64,000 nucleotides of DNA from Bog-756 sp963699055. Its GTDB lineage: Bacteria; Actinomycetota; Acidimicrobiia; Acidimicrobiales; RAAP-2. The stretch lies in contig CAVOTA010000001.1 in NCBI GenBank assembly GCA_963699055.1, forward strand, positions 186,001 to 250,000, read 5' to 3'. A model generated the notes under the pieces. It ran no database searches and was not told the origin of the DNA. It saw only the letters and a program-made list of their open reading frames with translations. Positions 58,172-64,000 of the stretch are shown piece by piece. The position numbers and the translations under genes were made by a program. Numbering within the stretch: position 1 is the stretch's first letter; each line of letters begins with the position of its first letter.

Positions 58172-58880
58172 GCCGTACGACACGTTGCTGCAGGTGCAGG
58201 AGCTCGATACCGAACACGACCAGCTCCGCCACCGGATCGAGGCACTGCCCGAGCGGGCCGAGCTGGCCGCGGTCCGGGCACGCCAGGCCGGGTTGGCCGT
58301 GGCGATGGGCGAGGTGCGCGCCCTCGTGGAGGAACTGGCCGGCCGCCAGCGCGTCCTCGAGGAGCGGATCGCGGCGGCGGCGAAGCGCCGCCACGACCTC
58401 GAGGAGCGCATGCGCTCCGGTGGCGTCACGGCGTCCCGCGATCTCCAGGCCATGGACCAGGAGGTCGGCCAGCTGGCCGAACGCCAGCGGTCGCTCGAGG
58501 ACGAGGAGCTGGTGCTGATGGAGGAGGAGGAGCCGCTCGATGTGGCCCTCGCCGAGCACGAGGCGGAGTCGACCGCCCTGGTGGCCGAGGAGGCGCGGCT
58601 GACGGCCGCCGTGGCCACGGCCGAGGTCGAGCTGCGGGCCTCGCTCGAGGCGGTGGTGATGGCCAGGACCGAGCGGGCGACCGGGCTGCCCGACGAACTG
58701 GCCGAACGCTACGAGCGGCTCCGCAGCCATCTCGGCGGCGTCGGGGCGGCCCGCCTGGTGGGCGACCGGTGTGACGGCTGCCACCTCACCCTGCCGTCGG
58801 TCGAGGTGGAGCGCATCCGCAGCCTGCCCGAGGACACCTTCGCCTCCTGCCCCCAGTGCGACCGGATCCTGGTCCACTGA
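58164..58880 (+). CDS. Coiled-coil zinc-ribbon protein (CT398/DUF164 type)
   Basis: A 238-residue protein. A long alpha-helical coiled coil (residues about 5-180, rich in Glu, Ala, Leu and Arg) is followed by a C4 zinc ribbon, CDGCHLTLPSVEVERIRS with CPQCDRILVH. This family is common beside ribonuclease H or histidine-phosphatase genes and has been proposed to bind nucleic acid or a protein partner. The ATG lies within the nudix gene end, and the phosphatase gene follows 28 bases later, as in many actinobacteria. Confidence 0.9.
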   Translation: MAEPYDTLLQVQELDTEHDQLRHRIEALPERAELAAVRARQAGLAVAMGEVRALVEELAGRQRVLEERIAAAAKRRHDLEERMRSGGVTASRDLQAMDQEVGQLAERQRSLEDEELVLMEEEEPLDVALAEHEAESTALVAEEARLTAAVATAEVELRASLEAVVMARTERATGLPDELAERYERLRSHLGGVGAARLVGDRCDGCHLTLPSVEVERIRSLPEDTFASCPQCDRILVH

Positions 58881-58908
58881 TGGCCGTTGTCCGGGTCCGG
58901 CCCGCGGC

Positions 58909-59505
58909 GTGCTGATCCTCGTCCGCCACGGCGAGTCCGCCGGCAATGCCGCCGGACTGCTCCTGGGCCGCATCGACTCCCCCTTGACCGAGCGGGGTCT
59001 CGACCAGGCCCGGTCGCTCGCCCCGGCCGTGGCCGCCGCCACCCGGGTGATCTCGAGTCCGCTGGCCCGGGCCCGGGACACGGCGGAGGCACTCGGGACG
59101 GGACTGCCGATCGAGGTCGACGACCGGTGGGTCGAGGTCGACTACGGGGAGTACGACGGGCAGGCGCTGGGTGCGGTGCCCGCCGAGGTGTGGTCGCGCT
59201 GGCGGTCCGACCCCACGTTCACCCCGCCCGGCGGTGAGAGCCTGGCCGAGACGGGCAGCCGCGTCCGGGCCGCCTGTGAGGAGCTGTTCGCCGGGCCCGA
59301 CGGTCCCGCCCGGGGGGACGGCGTGGTGGTGGTGGTGAGCCACGTGTCGCCCATCAAGGCCGCGGCGTGCTGGTCGCTCGGCATGGGCGACGAAGGGGCG
59401 TGGCGGCTCTACCTCGCCACGGCGTCGCTGACCCGGATCACCTGGGGCCCGGGTGGGCCGGTGCTGGCGGGCTTCAACCACACCCCGTGGTCCGACCGTT
59501 CCTGA
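58909..59505 (+). CDS. Histidine phosphatase (phosphoglycerate mutase-like)
   Basis: A 198-residue branch-1 histidine phosphatase. The catalytic RHG motif is LVRHGESAGNAAG, followed by LGRIDSPLTERGLDQA and SSPLARARDTAEAL; the second His is in VVVSHVSPIKA. The acid is probably the Glu in EVDYGEYDGQ. Substrate unknown (phosphorylated sugars, or alpha-ribazole phosphate in relatives used for B12). The GTG at 58909 starts directly before the catalytic strand. Confidence 0.88.
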   Translation: MLILVRHGESAGNAAGLLLGRIDSPLTERGLDQARSLAPAVAAATRVISSPLARARDTAEALGTGLPIEVDDRWVEVDYGEYDGQALGAVPAEVWSRWRSDPTFTPPGGESLAETGSRVRAACEELFAGPDGPARGDGVVVVVSHVSPIKAAACWSLGMGDEGAWRLYLATASLTRITWGPGGPVLAGFNHTPWSDRS

Positions 59506-59529
59506 CCGACGGCCGGACACCGGGAGGGG

Positions 59530-60219
59530 TCAGGCCAGCAGCCGCCCGGCGGTGAAGGCCATGGCCCGCTCGGCGGCCGCCGGCGTGTGGCCCCGGACGT
59601 CGCGGAGGGCCCGCCACGCCTCCCACCCGGTCGCCTGCTCGAGGGCGTCGAGGAGGACGTCGGACTCCGGTCCCCGCGCCGTGACCTCGGGGGCCAGGGT
59701 GACCGCCAGCTGGCGGCGGAGGTGGGCGCGGTCCCCGGCGAGCAGGTCCGCCAGGGCCGACGTGGCGCCGGCACGGGCGTTCGCCACCCGGAAGACGGGG
59801 GTGAGCTCTTCGAAGTAGAGCCGCCGCTGCCGGCACAGCGCGTGGATCCGGAGGTGGGGCGGCCCCCGTGGGGGCACGTCGAACAGGACGTGGCGATGCC
59901 GCTCGGACTGGAGGGCCACACCGGCCACGAGGAGGGCCCCGGTGGTGGGGAAGTGGTGGAAGACGGCACGCGGGGACACGCCGGCCCGGTCCGCCACCTG
60001 CCGTGCGGTCGGTGCGGGCCCGCCGTCCTCGACCAGGGCGACCAGGGCCTCGACGAGCCGTTGCCGGGTCTGCTGACCGCGGGCGACGCGCCCGTCGGCG
60101 TGGAGGCGGCGCCGCCCCCGTGACGGCGACACGGCCGGGTGTGCGTGCGACGGACGGTCCGTACCCCACCCCGCCGCGGGAGTGGTACGAGGAGCCCGAT
60201 CTGCCCTCTCGGACCTCAT
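59530..60219 (-). CDS. TetR-family transcriptional regulator
   Basis: A protein of about 230 residues. QQTRQRLVEALVALVEDGG and PTARQVADRAGVSPRAVFHHFPTTGALLVAGVAL form the TetR DNA-binding domain. The helical ligand domain is unlike any known regulator that I recognise. ATG 60219 is chosen; a GTG at 60132 would also give a complete domain, and a longer frame starts at 60282. It lies next to the alcohol dehydrogenase gene, which it may control. Confidence 0.82.
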   Translation of the reverse strand: MRSERADRAPRTTPAAGWGTDRPSHAHPAVSPSRGRRRLHADGRVARGQQTRQRLVEALVALVEDGGPAPTARQVADRAGVSPRAVFHHFPTTGALLVAGVALQSERHRHVLFDVPPRGPPHLRIHALCRQRRLYFEELTPVFRVANARAGATSALADLLAGDRAHLRRQLAVTLAPEVTARGPESDVLLDALEQATGWEAWRALRDVRGHTPAAAERAMAFTAGRLLA

Positions 60220-60324
60220 GCACCCGACGCTAGGACCGGGGACGCGGTAGGGACCAGGGCCGTCCGACACCTCCGTCCGCACCGGGAGGTGACACCCGGG
60301 TCGACACCCTCGTCGGTGCCGGCC

Positions 60325-61260
60325 CTACGGGTGGACGACGACCTTGATCGGGTCCTCGTCACGGTCACCGGCCACCCGGAAGGCCTCGGTGGCCTCGTCC
60401 AGGCCGAAGTGGTGGGTGAGGAGCGTGTCGGCGAGTTCGGGGAGGTCGGCCAGGATCCGGGCCGCCTCGGCGAACTCGGAGACCCCGTGGTGGTGGCCGT
60501 ACGTGAACGACGGGAGCAGTGTGAGCTCCTTCATCTGGAAGGTGAGCCCGAGGGCCACCGGGTCCCAGTAGGTCCCGAGGATCCCGACCGTGCCGCCCGG
60601 GCGGGCCAGCTCGGTGGCCCGGTCGAGCGAGCCTTGGGTGCCGGCGGCGTCGACGACGACGTCGTAGTCGGCGCCGACGTCCGACGACGCCCCCAGGCGC
60701 TCGCCGGCGGCGGTGCGGCTGGGGCGCCGCCCCTCCAGGTCCACCTCGGCGCCGAGGTGCCGGGAGGCGGCGACAGTGCACAGGCCGATGGGACCGGCAC
60801 CCAGGACGAGCACCCGCATGCCACCGACCACCCCGGCCCGGTTGATCCCGTGCAGCGCCACGGCGAGCGGCTCCACGAGGTTGGCGTGGTCGAGGGGCAC
60901 CCCGTCGGGCAGGGGGACGGCGCACGACGGATGCACCCATGCCTCGTCGGCCAGGCCGCCGTCGAGGCTGACCCCGTACATGGCGCCCAGTGCGTTCCGG
61001 CACTGGTGCTCGGCGCCGGCCAGGCACCGGTCACAGGTGCCGCAGTGCACCACCGGCAGCACGGCGACCGGTGAGCCGTCGTCGAGGGTGCCGCTGAACT
61101 CGTGTCCGAGGATGGCCCACGACGGGCCCATCGCCGCCATGTGCAGGTCCGACCCGCAGATCCCCGAGCTCGAGACGGTGACCCGGACGGTGCCCTCGGT
61201 GGGGGGGCCGGCCGGTGCGACCAGCCGGATGCCGTCCCCGGTCATCTTGACGCCGCGCAC
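60325..61260 (-). CDS. Zinc-dependent alcohol dehydrogenase (MDR superfamily)
   Basis: A 311-residue medium-chain dehydrogenase. The catalytic zinc site has Cys in GICGSDLH and GHEFSG; the structural zinc site has four cysteines in HCGTCDRCLAGAEHQC. The cofactor loop is VLVLGAGPIGLCTVAAS. The protein is slightly short for the family (usually about 340), with the reduction in the cofactor domain. The sugar- or polyol-dehydrogenase subgroup is probable. The start is GTG at 61260. Confidence 0.9.
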   Translation of the reverse strand: MRGVKMTGDGIRLVAPAGPPTEGTVRVTVSSSGICGSDLHMAAMGPSWAILGHEFSGTLDDGSPVAVLPVVHCGTCDRCLAGAEHQCRNALGAMYGVSLDGGLADEAWVHPSCAVPLPDGVPLDHANLVEPLAVALHGINRAGVVGGMRVLVLGAGPIGLCTVAASRHLGAEVDLEGRRPSRTAAGERLGASSDVGADYDVVVDAAGTQGSLDRATELARPGGTVGILGTYWDPVALGLTFQMKELTLLPSFTYGHHHGVSEFAEAARILADLPELADTLLTHHFGLDEATEAFRVAGDRDEDPIKVVVHP

Positions 61261-61399
61261 GGTCAGGCCTTCCCGTCCGGCGTGCCGGCGTCGGCGGTGC
61301 TTCGTGGCACGGGCTCCCCCTCCGGTCGGCGGTGGGTCGCCGGCGCGGGCCGCAACCTAGCATCGACGACCGGAGCGGAGCACCGCCGCCGGGGTGGGA

Positions 61400-63280
61400 T
61401 CAGCCGAGGAAGTGGTACCAGACCAGGACGCCACCGTCGGGTTCCGGCCGGGCGCCGGCCAACCACGTCAGGAACCGGACCGACTGGGCCGGGTCACCCA
61501 GACCGACCGTCGACGCCAGCAGCGTGCGCACGTGCCAGCCCCGCAGCTGCGCCACCAGCGCCGCGTGCAGGGCGGGTGTCTCGGGTGGCGGGGTACCCGC
61601 CGCCACGGCGATCAGCGTCCGCGACGTCAAGGTGTCGGTGTCGTAGCCGAGCGCCGGGCTGAAGGCGATCGTGCGGCCGGGCGGCTGGGGCACGAGGAAG
61701 TAGCCGCCCGGCATCTTGAACCGCAGATCGGCGTGGGCCTGCCACAGCTCACCCTGCGGGGTCGCCGAGGAGGGGAACGGGTAGAGCAGCGCCACCGAGC
61801 CGGCAGGGACCCGCTGGATCGATGTCGAGCCGAAGTAGGCGGGGATCCCGGGGTCGGCGAACCCGACCAGCGGGACGGCCGGGATCACCGGCACCAGGCA
61901 GACGACGGCGAGGACGCCGGGGACCACCGCCGAGCCGAGCGGTGTACGCAGCCAGCCGGTGGGGTACCGCTCGACCACCCACCGGTGCAGGGCGTCGAGC
62001 GCCAGGGCCAGGACCATCGACGCGAAGAGGGCGACGTACAACGAGTAGCGGACCGGGATGGTGTTGGACAGCAGCGGCAGGTGGGCGAAGAGCCGCTCGG
62101 GGAGCGGGAACCCGGTCAGCGAGGCCCCCGGGGCGGAGCGCACCACGACCGCCCCGCCGAGCGACAGGATCCACGCCGCACCGCCCCCGACGGCGGCCAC
62201 CCGCACGGGGACGGACCGGCGCCACAGGACGAACACCGACACGACGACGGTGACCACGAGGGTGATGCCGAGGTACGAACCGTTCTCCACGATGCTGTTG
62301 GCGAAGACGGCCGACGTGCGGGTGAGGGACGCCGGGGCGATCCGCATGAAGGCGCCGGGGTACACCAGGCCCAGGACGTCCGCCCGGTACGCCTCGGGCA
62401 CCAGCTGGATCGGTCCCGAGATCGACCCGGGGCCTCGCACGGCGTACCAGGCCGGGTAGGCGAGCAGGACTCCGGCCACGCCCGCTGCCCACACGAGACC
62501 GACGACGGCCCGGCGGAGGTGGGCCGCCAGCGACCGGTGACCGATGACGACGACGGTGACCAGGCAGACGGTGCCCAGGACGATGGTCGATGCCAGGATC
62601 TCGCTCGACACGAAGAACTGGGCCGCCACCAGCAGCCCGAGTGTCACCCCCGCACGGCGGGGGGACCACACCTGGCGCACGGCCACCTCGTGGAGGGCGA
62701 GGAGGATGAGCGGCGGCAGGACCACGAAGGTCAGGTTGAGGTGCCCAGACGCCTGTCCGATCTGGTAGGGCGAGAAGCCGTACAGGAGCCCGGCGACCCA
62801 GGCCGCCGGGCGCCAGGTCGTCCACCGGCGGGCCACGACGTACCCGGCCGTGGCCGAACCGGCCAGCGCCAGGGTCGACAGCACGTTGAAGGTGGCGATC
62901 GACCCGAAGGCGAGCGTCACCGGCATGCCGAGCAGCCCCAGCAGGGGCGAACTGGTGTTGGTGACCAGGTTCACCCCGAACGGGAAGTTGGCGTAGGTGG
63001 TGAAGAACGGGTTGAGGCCGTGCAGCAGCGCGAACGGGGTCCACCGCAGGAACCAGACGTTGGCGAACTGGTCGCCGCCCAGCTGCATGTGGGTGGTGAT
63101 GCCGGTCGACCAGGCGTTCCAGTACACGACGACGGCGAGGGCCACGTAGGAGGCCACCACGGCCACCGTGGCCCACACCCGGTGCCGGTCGGCGGACAGG
63201 GGGTGGACGGCGTCGCCCGCTCCGCCCTCGTCGGCGACGGGTGTGCCGGACGTGGTGTCGTACCGTGCGTCCACGCTCAT
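61400..63280 (-). CDS. Polytopic membrane protein, GT-C glycosyltransferase-like
   Basis: A 626-residue protein with about 11-12 transmembrane helices. The first outer loop has GGDQFANVWFLRWTPFALLHGLNPFF, with an Asp as in GT-C enzymes that use polyprenyl-phosphate sugars. The C-terminal 150 residues form an outer domain (VALLYPFPSSATPQGELWQAH, DLRFKMPGGYFLVP). This resembles actinobacterial proteins annotated as membrane glycosyltransferases or YfhO-like proteins. Exact activity unknown. Confidence 0.78.
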   Translation of the reverse strand: MSVDARYDTTSGTPVADEGGAGDAVHPLSADRHRVWATVAVVASYVALAVVVYWNAWSTGITTHMQLGGDQFANVWFLRWTPFALLHGLNPFFTTYANFPFGVNLVTNTSSPLLGLLGMPVTLAFGSIATFNVLSTLALAGSATAGYVVARRWTTWRPAAWVAGLLYGFSPYQIGQASGHLNLTFVVLPPLILLALHEVAVRQVWSPRRAGVTLGLLVAAQFFVSSEILASTIVLGTVCLVTVVVIGHRSLAAHLRRAVVGLVWAAGVAGVLLAYPAWYAVRGPGSISGPIQLVPEAYRADVLGLVYPGAFMRIAPASLTRTSAVFANSIVENGSYLGITLVVTVVVSVFVLWRRSVPVRVAAVGGGAAWILSLGGAVVVRSAPGASLTGFPLPERLFAHLPLLSNTIPVRYSLYVALFASMVLALALDALHRWVVERYPTGWLRTPLGSAVVPGVLAVVCLVPVIPAVPLVGFADPGIPAYFGSTSIQRVPAGSVALLYPFPSSATPQGELWQAHADLRFKMPGGYFLVPQPPGRTIAFSPALGYDTDTLTSRTLIAVAAGTPPPETPALHAALVAQLRGWHVRTLLASTVGLGDPAQSVRFLTWLAGARPEPDGGVLVWYHFLG

Positions 63281-63359
63281 CAGGGGGACACGGTAGTGGA
63301 GCGCTCCGCCGCCGCGGTGCCCTGCGGACCCGTTCCGGGCCGGGGGTCGCTCCCGGGCC

Positions 63360-64000
63360 TCAGCCGGGCAGCTCGAGGACGACCGGCTGCCCCAGCAGGT
63401 CGATGGCGGTGCGGTACATCGTGGTGCGGATGGTCCGGAGGGTGGGACCGGCCTTGGGTGCCTGCGCCGTGGCCCACGCGGTGGCGTACGGCAGCAGGTC
63501 GTCGAGGGGCAGCGCGGCGGCGACGATCCCCGACCCGAGCGCCTCGGTGCCGCCGTAGCGCCGTCCGGTGGTCATCGCCTCGTGGGCGGTGGCGTGGGAG
63601 AGACGTGCCTGGACCATCTCGGACATCCCCGGCGAGAACGGGATGGAGATGTCGACCTCGGGCAGGCAGAAGTACCCGCGGTCCGCACGCATGACCCGCA
63701 CGTCGTGGGCCAGGGCCAGCAGGGCGCCGGCGGCGAACGTGTGCCCCTGGAGCACGGCGATGGTCGGGTACTGGGTGGACAGCGTCCGGGCGAACAGGTC
63801 CTGGACCTGCGAGGTGTACTCGCCGGCCCGGTCGAGGTGCGAGACCAGCCAGTCGAGGTCGAGGCCGTTGGACCAGATCTTGCCGGTGGCCACCGTCAGC
63901 AGCGCCCGCGGGCCCTCGGCGGCGTCGACCTCGTCGAGCGCGTCGCTGACCCCGGACATCCACTCGCGGGAGAAGCGGTTCTCGCCGTCGCCGAGGTCGA
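63360..64000 (-). CDS. Enoyl-CoA hydratase/isomerase family protein, 5' end outside the window
   Basis: The frame is open to the window edge; the visible part begins DLGDGENRFSREWMSGVSDALDEV, near the usual N-terminus of the family. KIWSNGLDLDWL forms the first CoA-binding segment, and LQGHTFAAGALLALAHDVRVMRADRGYF is the conserved crotonase core. The two Glu of true hydratases are not clearly both present, so the reaction is not assigned. It is the last gene in the window. Confidence 0.88.
   Translation of the reverse strand, partial: DLGDGENRFSREWMSGVSDALDEVDAAEGPRALLTVATGKIWSNGLDLDWLVSHLDRAGEYTSQVQDLFARTLSTQYPTIAVLQGHTFAAGALLALAHDVRVMRADRGYFCLPEVDISIPFSPGMSEMVQARLSHATAHEAMTTGRRYGGTEALGSGIVAAALPLDDLLPYATAWATAQAPKAGPTLRTIRTTMYRTAIDLLGQPVVLELPG

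Noticed and set aside
61394..63694. Plus-strand open frame across the GT-C-like gene
   Set aside because: Glu/Arg/His/Gly-rich low-complexity translation; the minus strand encodes a clean polytopic membrane protein.

Overview
The window is high-GC DNA from an actinobacterium. The supporting signs are a WhiB regulator, a mycothiol-dependent-isomerase-like protein, an actinobacterial-type sortase, many GTG starts, and ATGA/GTGA stop-start overlaps. Secreted tandem repeats of the DGGIFAFGDA type suggest the class Acidimicrobiia, but that placement is an inference. No rRNA, tRNA or CRISPR array was seen.

Left part (1-4200): the tail of an adenosylcobalamin-dependent ribonucleotide reductase, then a lower-GC accessory stretch. 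Here a complete 1295-bp IS3-family element has cut a small secreted-protein gene in two, with intact terminal inverted repeats and a 3-bp target duplication. A strong hairpin terminator and two poorly known genes follow.

4200-13600: small membrane and secreted proteins, an agmatine-to-putrescine pair (aguA-aguB), an XRE regulator plus nucleotidyltransferase-like pair behind a perfect 20-bp palindrome, a universal stress protein, and a cobalamin riboswitch whose downstream hairpin would cover the ribosome binding site of a secreted alpha/alpha-toroid protein.

13800-20200: a cell-wall cassette of murF, a tandem double D-Ala-D-Ala-ligase-like gene, and a murF-alanine racemase fusion. 20300-24500 holds a small regulator, an MFS exporter and small membrane proteins.

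24700-55400: a large surface and exopolysaccharide locus. It carries a sortase and an LPFTG protein, a DUF4012 protein, an acyltransferase, a giant secreted glycoside-hydrolase-like protein broken by frameshifts in a Thr/Asp/Pro linker, several GT4 or GT2 glycosyltransferases, a Wzz/BY-kinase, a Wzy-like polymerase, a polyprenyl-phosphate sugar transferase and a low-molecular-weight tyrosine phosphatase. Four consecutive genes in it (39185-44173) share an upstream motif, CTTCAG-N12-CGTGCCGAT. Embedded in the locus is a compact operon (44338-51914) of glycosyltransferase, AcpS-like transferase, carrier protein, acyl-CoA-dehydrogenase-like protein, amino acid:[carrier protein] ligase, DUF1839 protein and GH2 protein. 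It looks like a pathway that loads and modifies an amino acid on a dedicated carrier protein; its product is not known to me and it is the strongest candidate for an undescribed system.

55400-64000: ordinary chromosomal genes: an epimerase-like protein, whiB, a NUDIX hydrolase, a zinc-ribbon coiled-coil protein, a histidine phosphatase, a TetR regulator, a zinc alcohol dehydrogenase, a polytopic GT-C-like protein, and an enoyl-CoA hydratase cut by the window edge.
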